From Treponema sp. (GTDB lineage: Bacteria; Spirochaetota; Spirochaetia; Treponematales; Breznakiellaceae): a DNA stretch of 61,147 nucleotides. The notes beneath the pieces are model-generated. The model was not told where the DNA came from. It made no database searches and saw only the letters and a list, made by a program, of their open reading frames with translations. The translations under genes and the position numbers were made by a program. Positions 36,344 to 44,946 of this stretch are shown here, piece by piece. The number at the start of each line of letters is the position of its first letter. Positions within the stretch are counted from its first letter, which is position 1. The DNA is taken from NCBI GenBank assembly GCA_009781635.1, contig WQXU01000015.1:1-61147 (forward strand). The letters run 5' to 3'.

Positions 36344-37725
36344 ACAAAAAAATCACGTCCTTTGCCTGCACGGATATTATTAATGTTTTCAATTGTTTTT
36401 TGCCGGATTGATTCATTTGCTATATTCAGGATTTCTTTTTCTATAATACCTGCGGTCTTTTGCGTGAAGATTCCGCCGCCGTAGTCCATTGCGTATTCGC
36501 ACAGGGTCATAAGCGCATTTGGAAGACAGACATTTTTAATTTCACCGGATTTTGCAAGTGACATAAACCGATCCCCTGTTCTGCCTCCGCGGTAACAGGC
36601 AGTGCAGAAACTTGGAATATAGCCGTCATCCATCAGTTCAGAAATAATCGATGTTGCGCTTCGCTCGTCATTTACAAGAAACTGCGAAGTTGTCTGCCTG
36701 TTTTTGGAGTATCCGCCGACTTCAGTTTTGGAACCTGCGCTTATTTGCGATATTCCCAGCTGTAAAAGTTTTTTCCGCATATCATGATTTTCCCTTGTAG
36801 AAAGAATCATTCCCGTAAAGGGCAGCGCAATCCGGATAATTGCAACGATTTTTGCGAATGTTTCATCATCAACAAGATTGGGAAAATTATTAATATTCAT
36901 TCCAGAAGCAGGGCAGAGCCGCGGAACGGAAATGGTATGAAAGCCAAAATTATATTTTTTTTCCAGATGTTCGTTGTGCAAAAGAAGCCCCATTACTTCA
37001 AAGCGGGGGTCTGCAAGGCCGAAGAGAACACCGCCGCCGACATCATCAATACCGGCATCCGCTGCGCGATCGAAAGCGTTTAGGTGCCAGTGAAAATCCG
37101 ACTTTGGTCCTGCAGGATGAACAATTTTATAGGTTGGTTCGTGATAGGTTTCCTGAAATAAAATATAGGTGCCAATCCCTGCGTTCTTTAGTTTGCGGTA
37201 ATTATCTTCTGTGCTTGCCGCAATGTTTACATTAATGCGCCTTATCTCGCCGTTTTCAAATTTCATGTCATAGATGGTTTTTATGCATTCAATAATATAA
37301 TCAATGGAGCATTGCGCATCTGCTTCTCCTGATTCAATGGCAAGCCTTTTATGCCCCATCATTTCAAGAGCTTTTACTTCCTGGCGTATTTCATCCATTG
37401 TCAGTTTACTTCTGTTAAAAACATGCTCTTTATTAAAACTGCAGTAAGTGCAGGAATTAATGCAAAAATCACTTACATATAACGGAGCGAACATGACTAT
37501 TCTGCTGCCGTATATTCTTTTTTTTATCATTCCGGCTATTTCATAAATGCGTTTTAAGTGCTCTTCATTATTATTAACAAGAAGACAAGCTATCTCCTTA
37601 TGAGAGAGAGCTTCTCCTTCTTGAGCCTTGTCAAGAGAACGCCTGATGCCGGCATTATCTGTAAATTTTGCTTCTTCCAGCAGCTCTTCAATATAAGCGC
37701 TGTTTATAAAATTTGTTGTCATCAA
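36340..37725 (-). CDS. hydG: [FeFe]-hydrogenase maturase HydG (tyrosine lyase)
   Basis: This 461-aa radical SAM enzyme cleaves tyrosine to provide CO and cyanide ligands for the H-cluster. The N-terminal CX3CX2C is at C88, C92 and C95 (CINSCTYCSFNKEH). The C-terminal auxiliary cluster motif CX2CX22C is present, beginning in SFCTACYRGGRTGDRFM and ending in NVCLPNA. Other HydG marks are LFQETYHEPTYKIVHPAG and HTISVPRLCPASG. Length is normal for the family. It overlaps hydE by 4 nt. Confidence 0.96.
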   Translation of the reverse strand: MMTTNFINSAYIEELLEEAKFTDNAGIRRSLDKAQEGEALSHKEIACLLVNNNEEHLKRIYEIAGMIKKRIYGSRIVMFAPLYVSDFCINSCTYCSFNKEHVFNRSKLTMDEIRQEVKALEMMGHKRLAIESGEADAQCSIDYIIECIKTIYDMKFENGEIRRINVNIAASTEDNYRKLKNAGIGTYILFQETYHEPTYKIVHPAGPKSDFHWHLNAFDRAADAGIDDVGGGVLFGLADPRFEVMGLLLHNEHLEKKYNFGFHTISVPRLCPASGMNINNFPNLVDDETFAKIVAIIRIALPFTGMILSTRENHDMRKKLLQLGISQISAGSKTEVGGYSKNRQTTSQFLVNDERSATSIISELMDDGYIPSFCTACYRGGRTGDRFMSLAKSGEIKNVCLPNALMTLCEYAMDYGGGIFTQKTAGIIEKEILNIANESIRQKTIENINNIRAGKGRDFFV

Positions 37726-37811
37726 GTTTAAATATAATAAAAATGAGCGCGTTTGTCATTATAGGTTATTGACTTACCGGCTTTTTCATTTTTATGGCAG
37801 GGGATCGGTGC

Positions 37812-38993
37812 TTAAGTAGAAAATACCGCAATACTGCGCTTGAGTATTCCGGAAAGATGCGCAAGAGTAATCCCGTAATTTGTAAATGGAATATTCTGCT
37901 CCCCTGCAAGATCTCTTCGGTACTGCATCTCGCGTTCATTAAGCATACAGGAACCGCAATGAATGATAAGCTTGTAAGCAGACAAGTCCTGAGGAAAATC
38001 TCCTGCCGAACAGAAGCTGTACTGTATCTCTTTTGAGCAGTGTGCTTTGATAAGGCGGGGAATTTTGACAGTTCCAATATCGTCGCATTGGCGGTGATGA
38101 GTGCATCCCTCGCATATCAGTATTTTATCTCCCTCATTCAGGGTGTCAAGGCAGGATGCTCCTTTAACGGAAGTTTCCAAAAAACCTTTATAACGGGCAA
38201 ATAAAATTGAAAACGATGTAAGGGCAATCTCCTGCGGCACAATTGCGGAAACTTCCTTAAACACCTGACTGTCGGTTATAACAAGAGCAGGTTTTACCCC
38301 AATGCAAGAAAGCGTTTTTTGCAATTCAGTTTCTCTTACAGCAATAACAGCTGCGCCTGCTTCCAGAATATCGCGTATCACCTGCTGCTGGGGAAGTATT
38401 AGCCGGCCCTTGGGCGCAGCCTTATCAATTGGGATTACAAGGATGACAAAATCATTTTTATTGATTAAATCAGATACAAGTTTTTTGTCCGAATCCTTTA
38501 AAAACGCAAGTTCTGTAATTCTATTTTTTAATTTGTCTATGTTTAATCCTGTTTTGGCGCTGACGGTAAGTATTTCACTTTTTTCTTCAGTACTGTGCAA
38601 ATCGCCTTTATTGAATACCGCTATATAAGGTATATTTTTTGCTTTTAGAATATCTATAAATCTGCTTTCAGTTTCAGACAGGGAAGGAGTATTAGCTTCA
38701 AGAACAAGCACAGCCAAATCGGTTTTATTTAAAACCCGTTTTGCTCTGTTTACGCGCATTTCGCCCAATTCACCCTCATCGTCAAAACCCGGGGTGTCAA
38801 TTATTACAACAGGTCCCAAAGGAAGCATTTCCATGGATTTATACACAGGGTCTGTGGTTGTCCCTTTGATATCGCTTACAATGGCCAGATTTTGCCCAGT
38901 TACGGCATTTACAAGGGATGATTTCCCTGTATTTCTGCGGCCAAAAAAGGCGATATGAATGCGGTTTGCCTGCGGCGTCTCATTCATGCTCAT
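37812..38993 (-). CDS. hydF: [FeFe]-hydrogenase maturation GTPase/scaffold HydF
   Basis: This 393-aa protein has an N-terminal GTPase domain (GRRNTGKSSLVNA at 18-30, DTPGFDDEG, NKGD) and a C-terminal cluster-binding domain with CEGCTHHRQC and HCGSCMLNE, which supply the Cys ligands of the [4Fe-4S] site. HydF receives the diiron unit from HydE and HydG and delivers it to the hydrogenase. It is the first gene of hydF-hydG-hydE, with an 86-nt gap before hydG. No hydrogenase gene is present nearby. Confidence 0.95.
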   Translation of the reverse strand: MSMNETPQANRIHIAFFGRRNTGKSSLVNAVTGQNLAIVSDIKGTTTDPVYKSMEMLPLGPVVIIDTPGFDDEGELGEMRVNRAKRVLNKTDLAVLVLEANTPSLSETESRFIDILKAKNIPYIAVFNKGDLHSTEEKSEILTVSAKTGLNIDKLKNRITELAFLKDSDKKLVSDLINKNDFVILVIPIDKAAPKGRLILPQQQVIRDILEAGAAVIAVRETELQKTLSCIGVKPALVITDSQVFKEVSAIVPQEIALTSFSILFARYKGFLETSVKGASCLDTLNEGDKILICEGCTHHRQCDDIGTVKIPRLIKAHCSKEIQYSFCSAGDFPQDLSAYKLIIHCGSCMLNEREMQYRRDLAGEQNIPFTNYGITLAHLSGILKRSIAVFST

Positions 38994-39058
38994 AAAATCA
39001 TTATCTCAGGATTTTCAATTAATATAAAGAGAGAATTTTTGCCGATAATTAATAGATA

Positions 39059-41824
39059 ATGACATATCTTTACTTTTTTTTGAAATTCAAGTCCCAGCTG
39101 CGCAGAACAAGGCCGGATATTATCCGTCAGATTGATGAATCAATTGCGCGTGCGATAATAAACGCTGGCGGAAAAATAACAGGGGATAGATTTGTAAGTT
39201 CCGCCGTGTTTAAAGAAGACACAATCGGTTTTTGGCTGGATATTTATATCCTGATCGAAAATATTAAAAAGAGTATAGAAGCCTCTGCGGAATTTTACGG
39301 GTACTCTCTTGTAATAAGCGGAAAACTGCCGGATTCTCCGGAACTTTTAACGCGTTTCCTTGCAAATAACGGCGGTATTTTTACTGACGAAAAATCCGCA
39401 AAAAGATTACTGCCATACGCTTCCTTTGAGAAACCGTCAGAGTGGATGAAAAACATGAAGACCCGCAAATACGGCTGCGGCAGTTATTACAGAATCAGGG
39501 AATTAAAAGTTTTCAAATCCGGCGCAGGCAATGATTTAGAGCTGCAAAAGCATGTGTTTAAAATATATAAACAGGATAACAGCAAAAACACGCTGATTCT
39601 TGGACCTTCATTTGTACAGATGCGCAGCGCGCTTGGTTTGCATTGCAGCAATATTAATGATGATTTTCCTCCGTTAAAAGTTTGTTTTGAAAGCATTGGC
39701 CTTGGCTGCGTTGTTGATATATGGTCGCAGGATATCCGCGCTCTTGAAAAAACAGAGCCTGCGCTTTTGTTTTCCGGCAGCCAATCAACTGAAGAAATTG
39801 ATAATCTTTGGGAATTTCTTTTCCGTGAACGCATTCGCAATGAAATTTCAGAATATGTTATCCGCTGCGCAAGGCGGTTTTTATTTCTTGTTTTTGACTT
39901 TTATCTTAATGCAGCGCGCAGGAAAAACAAAACACCGGTTCTTGCACTGGAGAATATTCATTTGGCGGAAAGCAATGCGATGATCCTGCTTATTGATGCG
40001 TTAGCCGAAATAAATCAGAAACATGAAACTAAATTTCTTGTGCTTGGGACAGGAGAAGATGATATTCCGCAAAATTTGATGGCCAGGTGGGAAGCTGTTT
40101 TTGATAATGTTAAAAAGATAGATGATATTAAGTCAAACTCCCTGTATTATCCGAAACTTTCAGTGGATTTATGGGAAATCATTTATGCGATATCCCTGTT
40201 CAGCCGTTATTATTCACCTGAACTTTTTCTAAGGCTTTTTGAAGAAGATGATAAAAATCCTGTAATGATTAAAAGAGCTTTTTCCATACTTCATTCGCTT
40301 GGCATAATCGATTCTATGCGCGAACCGCGTTTAGTGAAAAGGCGCTTTGAAGACAATGCACACAGTATATTAAACGGGAAAGAATACAGAATAAATGAAA
40401 TGGTCCGCGGCCGGCTTTTAAATTGGGCTGTAAAGCAGAATTTAAATCCTTGCTTCCGTCTGCTTTTAATTATCGCGGAACTGGACGGCGTAAAGCAGAT
40501 AGATGATCTTCTTCTTTTAAAATCTTTTTCATCCGATATTGTAAATAAAACTACCAATGAAATTGAAGCTGCGATTACCAGCGGCAGATTCGAAGAGCTT
40601 GTTGAGGCAAAGGCGCCTGCAATGCGTCATATCTATAAAACATCCAAAGCGCTTTTATCCGGATGCCAGAAAGATATTGAAAATGCATTTATTGAAACGC
40701 AGCTAAATAATTTACTGACAGATTGCGAATCATTTCCCGTATTAAAAGTTCAAATGGTTGTAAATCTCTGCGCATATTATTTAGGCCGTCATGATGTAAG
40801 AGAAGCGGCTGAAAAGGCAAAAGAAGCGATTTTACTGGGACAAAGTAAAAATTTATTTTGCCTTCCCCAGGGATATCGTCTTTTTTCGCTTGTCTGTCTT
40901 GCAAAGCAGCAGATTAATGAAACAATAGAGTATCTTGGATTTGCGCTTACCAATGCGGAGAAGAGCGGAAATAATCATGAGCTTGCAATATCCGCATATT
41001 ATATGGCGGCAGCGCAATTCCTGTACGGTGATATTTACAATGCGGCGCATCTTGCGCGTAAGTCAATTGAGCAGTCGCTTTCTGCGGGGCATCCGGATTG
41101 GGCGGATCGTTCCCGTTTTCTGGAAGGAAGGCTTGAACTGGAATTGGGTCATTACAAAGAGGCATTAAAAATATTTGAAGGATTGCATAAAGAGCCGTAT
41201 GGCAGCATGACTTGCGAAAAGGAAAATCTGCTTGCAGCCTGGATTTACAGATCCAAAGTTTATTGCAAGGATCCGCTGGCTGTAAAACCTGAAGGCGCTG
41301 TTTATGATGCCGACTTGTTTGAGATTGAAGCTGCATATTTGTCAGGCGATTATAAAAAAGCTCTTGAACTTTCAACATCGCTGAAAAATCCATTTTCAGG
41401 CGAGGGTTTTCTTTATACCGAACAGGCGGACTGGCGAAGCGGATTCGCCCAGTGCGAGCATCTGTATTTTACAAACGGTGAAATTCAAAACAGAATAATA
41501 AATCTTTTTCATGCGCTTGCTTTAAGCAAATTAACGCCTAAGGGCAGCGATGAAGCTGTTCATGTAATTCAGCAGATACTCAGGGATGAAAGGTTATGCG
41601 AAATGGATCCGTGGGATGCGTTTTATTTTTATGCAAAGTACCGGATCCTTGAGCAGTCCGGAGCAAGCCATGTAGACATGAGTACGGCTGTAAGCATGGC
41701 TTTTAAACGGCTCCAGCGCCGGGCAGGACGCATCGAGGACATCGAGACCCGCCGGCAATACCTTAACGGGCCGCGCTGGAACCGCGAGTTAAGCGCCGCC
41801 GCAAAAGAATTTAAATTGATATAG
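39059..41824 (+). CDS. Large TPR protein with decayed STAND/AAA-type ATPase domain
   Basis: This 921-aa protein is arranged like the signalling proteins that combine an N-terminal module, a STAND ATPase and C-terminal TPRs. Residues 1-140 could be a degenerate nucleotide-cyclase-like module. The ATPase segment has a likely Walker B in VLALENIHLAESNAM (near residue 295), close to the EDLHWAD motif of STAND/AfsR-type ATPases, but the expected Walker A position (LILGPSFVQMRSAL, about 179-192) lacks the GK[ST] signature. Residues about 560-900 are helical TPR-like repeats. It starts at an ATG without a clear ribosome site. The role is probably scaffolding or nucleotide-independent signalling. Confidence 0.65.
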   Translation: MTYLYFFLKFKSQLRRTRPDIIRQIDESIARAIINAGGKITGDRFVSSAVFKEDTIGFWLDIYILIENIKKSIEASAEFYGYSLVISGKLPDSPELLTRFLANNGGIFTDEKSAKRLLPYASFEKPSEWMKNMKTRKYGCGSYYRIRELKVFKSGAGNDLELQKHVFKIYKQDNSKNTLILGPSFVQMRSALGLHCSNINDDFPPLKVCFESIGLGCVVDIWSQDIRALEKTEPALLFSGSQSTEEIDNLWEFLFRERIRNEISEYVIRCARRFLFLVFDFYLNAARRKNKTPVLALENIHLAESNAMILLIDALAEINQKHETKFLVLGTGEDDIPQNLMARWEAVFDNVKKIDDIKSNSLYYPKLSVDLWEIIYAISLFSRYYSPELFLRLFEEDDKNPVMIKRAFSILHSLGIIDSMREPRLVKRRFEDNAHSILNGKEYRINEMVRGRLLNWAVKQNLNPCFRLLLIIAELDGVKQIDDLLLLKSFSSDIVNKTTNEIEAAITSGRFEELVEAKAPAMRHIYKTSKALLSGCQKDIENAFIETQLNNLLTDCESFPVLKVQMVVNLCAYYLGRHDVREAAEKAKEAILLGQSKNLFCLPQGYRLFSLVCLAKQQINETIEYLGFALTNAEKSGNNHELAISAYYMAAAQFLYGDIYNAAHLARKSIEQSLSAGHPDWADRSRFLEGRLELELGHYKEALKIFEGLHKEPYGSMTCEKENLLAAWIYRSKVYCKDPLAVKPEGAVYDADLFEIEAAYLSGDYKKALELSTSLKNPFSGEGFLYTEQADWRSGFAQCEHLYFTNGEIQNRIINLFHALALSKLTPKGSDEAVHVIQQILRDERLCEMDPWDAFYFYAKYRILEQSGASHVDMSTAVSMAFKRLQRRAGRIEDIETRRQYLNGPRWNRELSAAAKEFKLI

Positions 41825-41831
41825 GCGGGAA

Positions 41832-42026
41832 TCAGACTCTTTTTACATAAATATTTTTCCCGCGCACGCGGGTAACTTTAACGCCTCTGCCTTCATCTAC
41901 ATATTCACCGTCAGTTTTTACTTCATATACTTCATCGTCAATTAATACAATCCCTGACGGCTGCAACGATGACTCTGTTATTCCTATTTTTCCCAAAAGG
42001 GCAGTGTAGTCTTTGTCTTTTTTCAT
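41832..42026 (-). CDS. Small NfeD C-terminal-like OB-fold protein
   Basis: This 64-aa protein matches the C-terminal OB-fold domain of NfeD proteins: LLGKIGITESSLQPSGIVLI, then YEVKTDGEYVDEGRGVKVTR and a final GKNIYVKRV. In NfeD this domain follows membrane helices; here it stands alone, so it is either a stand-alone family or a truncated remnant. There is no Shine-Dalgarno sequence. A TATAAT box (42034-42039) ends 7 nt before the ATG, suggesting a leaderless transcript, though no -35 box is convincing. Confidence 0.7.
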   Translation of the reverse strand: MKKDKDYTALLGKIGITESSLQPSGIVLIDDEVYEVKTDGEYVDEGRGVKVTRVRGKNIYVKRV

Positions 42027-42075
42027 TAACTTGATTATATTACAGGAAATCCATTTTTACTGTAAAAATGATATA

Positions 42076-42104
42076 TTGACATTTTTTATGGGTTTTTATA
42101 TAGT
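42076..42104 (+). promoter_or_regulatory. Strong promoter of the tRNA-Met unit
   Basis: A perfect TTGACA (42076-42081) is followed after exactly 17 nt by TATAGT (42099-42104). The predicted start near 42111 lies 8 nt before the first leader repeat and about 170 nt before the tRNA, so the repeats are part of the primary transcript. Confidence 0.75.
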
Positions 42105-42118
42105 TTCAGTAAGTTAAA

Positions 42119-42196
42119 GCGATTTTGGCGGCTGGAACCCCTTCGGGTTTCGAGCCGTAAGGAAATTATTTAATTATCGTCCCGGCTGTGCCTGCG
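42119..42196 (+). repeat. Structured tandem repeat, copy 1, in tRNA-Met leader
   Basis: This 78-nt unit begins GCGATTTTGGCGGCT, whose last seven bases equal the first seven of the tRNA downstream. It folds as an outer stem CGGCT/AGCCG around an inner hairpin GAACCC-CTTC-GGGTTT, followed by a TTAATTATCG tract and a CGGCTGTGCCTGCG tail. Confidence 0.8.
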
Positions 42197-42273
42197 GCGA
42201 TTTTGGCGGCTAGAATCCCTTCGGGTTTCGAGCCGTAAGGTAATTATTAATTATCGTCTCGGCTGTGCCTGCG
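42197..42273 (+). repeat. Structured tandem repeat, copy 2, in tRNA-Met leader
   Basis: This 77-nt copy differs from copy 1 at several bases. In the inner hairpin the C of GAACCC is a T (GAATCC), which keeps pairing through a G-U wobble. A third partial copy of the unit start (42274-42287) runs straight into the tRNA gene. Confidence 0.8.
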
Positions 42274-42280
42274 ACGATTT

Positions 42281-42353
42281 GGCGGCTTAGCTCAGTTGGT
42301 AGAGCAAACGGCTCATATCCGTTGGGTCATAGGTCCGAGTCCTATAGCCGCTA
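42281..42353 (+). tRNA. tRNA-Met (anticodon CAT), with unusual T-loop
   Basis: The 73-nt cloverleaf has D arm GCTC/GAGC, anticodon stem AACGG/CCGTT with loop CTCATAT (anticodon 42314-42316), and T stem ATAGG/CCTAT. The acceptor GGCGGCT/AGCCGCT ends in a G1-U72 wobble. The T-loop is TCCGAGT, so base 55, nearly always U (pseudouridine), is C. CCA is not encoded. The anticodon could also belong to an Ile tRNA with lysidine, but the body fits elongator Met. Two departures from consensus suggest either a peculiar isoform or an ageing copy. Confidence 0.85.
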
Positions 42354-42356
42354 GTG

Positions 42357-42390
42357 CCGGCGCTTAAGAAATTAGGCGCCGGTTTTTTTT
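42357..42390 (+). terminator. Intrinsic terminator after tRNA-Met
   Basis: The stem CCGGCGC (42357-42363) pairs perfectly with GCGCCGG (42376-42382) and is followed by eight T residues (42383-42390). It begins 4 nt after the tRNA. Confidence 0.9.
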
Positions 42391-42444
42391 GCATTGGGGC
42401 TTGTATGGCTCTTTTTAATATTAAAATGATATAATGCGTATATA

Positions 42445-43704
42445 ATGCCAAAAAATAATGATGCTTGCAGGTATAAAATTTTAGTTGCTGTTTTTCTCAT
42501 ATTTTCAGTTTTTATATTTCCTGCCTATTCAGAAGAAGATGATACTGCAGCAAATACAATAAGATCAATAGAGATACAGGGTCTAAGTAAAACCCGTCCC
42601 CATATTGCAAGTTATCCGCTGGAAAAATTTCTTGGTCAGGATGCTTTAACTTTTGATTTAAATGAGGTGTATGCCGCAGTAATAGACATGGGTATCCTTG
42701 AACCCTTATCTGCAGAGCTTATAGAAACCGCGGACGGATTTATACTGCATCTTATTGTGGAAGAGAAATGGTCACTGTTTCCCTTTCCCCTTGTCTACGC
42801 CGGCTCTGATGATATCAACCTTGGTCTTTTCTTTTGCGATTTAAACGCCTTTGGTCTGCGTGATATGGCTGTAATCGGAGGAGCGTACAGTACAAGAGGC
42901 TGGCATTTTATTTCATTGTATAACCATACTCCAAACCGCAGGGGAGTCCCCGGATTAAACGGCATGTTTATGTACAGCCGTAATGAAAAGGAAAATGTTG
43001 ACAGACATGAAAGAGTAAACCGCAAGTTTACTCAGGACAGGATTCTTTGCTCTCTGGGTTTAAACTATATATTTTTGGATTTAATAACAGGCTCCATGAA
43101 TTTTAATTTTATAAATATTTCTCTTAACGATGATGATGTTTATAATCCGCCGGAAAACGGAGCCATGTTAATCGGCTTTAATCCAGGGCTTTCCCTGCGG
43201 AATAGCAGCTGGGATGGTTATTTTTTATCCAGCAGGAATATATCACTGCAATATACTTATAATCTTGCCGTATCAGGTTCTTCTTTTCATCAGGTTGAGT
43301 ATAAGGGCGGCTATGAACAGTCGCTGGTTCCCGGTTTTCGCATAAATGTGCGAAGCGCGGGGGTCTGGAAATCAACAGATGATCCGCTTTATGAAGAAGG
43401 TCCGCATAAGGCCCTTGTCAATATTTTACCCCGGGATTATTCTGCGCTTTATATGATTGGATTGTCTGCGGGACTGGAAAAATATATTTTAAAATTAAAC
43501 TGGGGAACTTTTTCTGTTCAGTTTTCATGGCAGGGTGTTTATTCATATAATACTTTTACAGATTTGGAATTTGATCACGGGCCGTCGGCAGGAATGCTTT
43601 TTTATCTAAGCCGTCTTGCGATACCAGCAATTGGCATAAACACAGCCTATAATGTAGTTTCCGGCTTATACCAGTTCAGTTTTAGCGTAGGTATGTCTTT
43701 TTAA
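42445..43704 (+). CDS. Omp85/BamA-like outer-membrane protein with one POTRA-like domain
   Basis: This 419-aa protein has a signal peptide (hydrophobic residues 11-26 ending at PAYS), a POTRA-like domain (TIRSIEIQGLSKTRPHIASY to about residue 110, LHLIVEEKW) and a C-terminal beta-barrel of alternating aromatic strands ending in Phe (YQFSFSVGMSF), the typical barrel terminus. It is shorter than BamA, which has several POTRA domains. No Shine-Dalgarno sequence is seen; a TATAAT box at 42430-42435 lies 9 nt before the ATG. It may insert or secrete other envelope proteins. Confidence 0.8.
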   Translation: MPKNNDACRYKILVAVFLIFSVFIFPAYSEEDDTAANTIRSIEIQGLSKTRPHIASYPLEKFLGQDALTFDLNEVYAAVIDMGILEPLSAELIETADGFILHLIVEEKWSLFPFPLVYAGSDDINLGLFFCDLNAFGLRDMAVIGGAYSTRGWHFISLYNHTPNRRGVPGLNGMFMYSRNEKENVDRHERVNRKFTQDRILCSLGLNYIFLDLITGSMNFNFINISLNDDDVYNPPENGAMLIGFNPGLSLRNSSWDGYFLSSRNISLQYTYNLAVSGSSFHQVEYKGGYEQSLVPGFRINVRSAGVWKSTDDPLYEEGPHKALVNILPRDYSALYMIGLSAGLEKYILKLNWGTFSVQFSWQGVYSYNTFTDLEFDHGPSAGMLFYLSRLAIPAIGINTAYNVVSGLYQFSFSVGMSF

Positions 43705-43791
43705 CAGGATTGCTTTGGTTCGAATCCCCAACGTTTTAGTTTTAAATAATTTAATAAAAACTGAAGGAATTATTTACTTTTTCTTTATTTG

Positions 43792-43864
43792 TCGGGGAGG
43801 GGGGATTCGAACCCCCGATATCCTGGTCCCAAACCAGGCGGAATAGCCACTATCCTACCCCCCG
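43792..43864 (-). tRNA. tRNA-Pro (anticodon TGG)
   Basis: Read on the minus strand, the 73-nt cloverleaf has acceptor CGGGGGG/CTCCCCG (one G-U pair), anticodon stem CCTGG/CCAGG with loop TTTGGGA (anticodon TGG), and T arm GGGGG-TTCGAAT-CCCCC. Discriminator A follows and CCA is not encoded. All standard features are intact. Confidence 0.95.
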
Positions 43865-43936
43865 TGTACTTGTCAATAATAGTAAATATCTGTTTTTTGT
43901 TCAAGTCATGGTATTTGTGATATGAAACAAAGAATT

Positions 43937-44926
43937 TTACCTGTATTTTTTCCAGGCTCGCACGCTGTTTAGATATTCTATCACTCTAAGGCCGTCGATT
44001 GCACCGGATACCGGTTTTCGCTGCGGATCGCGTACGCAGGCAACTGCGTCTTTAAGCATGTTCGCAAAATAGCCTGTGGGGCCGGAAAAATGTTCGCCTG
44101 TGTTTTTTAATGAACGAAACTTTTCGGCGTACGGGCTTGGAGAGCTTTCCCAGACTTCAAAAATGCCGTTGCCTATGCGCAGCCGTCCCCTTTCGCAGGA
44201 GAACTCAATCTCAAAAATTAAATGATCCCGCCCGGCTCCTATTTCAAAAATTACAGGAACTAAATTGCCTTGAAGCTCTCCCTGCAGCCAAGCAGTGCCG
44301 TTTTTGGAATTGAGTTTTGCTCCCCAGCTTCGAAGGTGCTTCAGCCTGGAATTTGTAAGGAACATTATTATGTCCGCAAGATGCGTTCCGTCATGCCAAA
44401 GCTGATTTATAATTGGGGAAGTGCGCCCCATGCATAAAACAGCGCGGACAGCAAGAAGACAGCCAAGCTTTCCTTCGTCAAGAATAGTTTTGGCGCGGAT
44501 ATAATCCTGCGAGTAACGGCGTTCGTGGTTTGTGATAATAACCGGGCCTGATGCTGCAAGTTTTGCAATCTTCCGCGCGTTGCGGATGTTATCTGCAATC
44601 GGCTTTTCGCAGATGACAACAGGTATTTGCATGTCTGCAGCAAGACGGCAGTAATAGTAATGGCTGTCCGGGTGGGTGGCTATCGATAAAATTGACGGTT
44701 TGCAGGCAGACAGCATCTCTTTTGCGTTATCGTAAACAGGTACCTGCCATTTCTGCGCAAATGCAATACGGCGTTTTTCATCTGTGTCACAGCCGGCTGC
44801 AAGAGAGCATTCGTCATTTGCGGCGATTGCCCCTGCATGAGTACAGGGTTTTTCGCGAAGGGTATCGTTTTCAAGAAGGGATGCAATCCGCCCAAGGCCG
44901 ACAATTGCAGCTTTTATTTTTGCCAT
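43937..44926 (-). CDS. Gfo/Idh/MocA-family NAD(P)-dependent oxidoreductase
   Basis: This 329-aa protein has an N-terminal Rossmann fold (AAIVGLGRIASLLEND), the EKPIA motif of the family (VVICEKPIADNI) and a GFO/IDH C-terminal fold with the HDGTHLADIIMF helix. It would oxidise or reduce a sugar-like substrate. It follows the RND pump gene by 20 nt and may be cotranscribed, but there is no functional link visible. Confidence 0.9.
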   Translation of the reverse strand: MAKIKAAIVGLGRIASLLENDTLREKPCTHAGAIAANDECSLAAGCDTDEKRRIAFAQKWQVPVYDNAKEMLSACKPSILSIATHPDSHYYYCRLAADMQIPVVICEKPIADNIRNARKIAKLAASGPVIITNHERRYSQDYIRAKTILDEGKLGCLLAVRAVLCMGRTSPIINQLWHDGTHLADIIMFLTNSRLKHLRSWGAKLNSKNGTAWLQGELQGNLVPVIFEIGAGRDHLIFEIEFSCERGRLRIGNGIFEVWESSPSPYAEKFRSLKNTGEHFSGPTGYFANMLKDAVACVRDPQRKPVSGAIDGLRVIEYLNSVRAWKKYR

Positions 44927-44946
44927 TGCAATTAACCGCCGGGGTG

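Noticed and set aside
42119-42273. CRISPR array, because of the tandem repeats with short unique parts.
   Set aside because: The copies are contiguous along their whole length, have no spacers, and no cas genes are present.
43711-43733. A T-arm-like sequence (GGTTCGAATCCCC) just after the Omp85-like gene and before tRNA-Pro, possibly a tRNA fragment or attachment site.
   Set aside because: The flanking T-stem does not pair, no acceptor or anticodon arm can be drawn, and no integrase or second copy is visible in the window.
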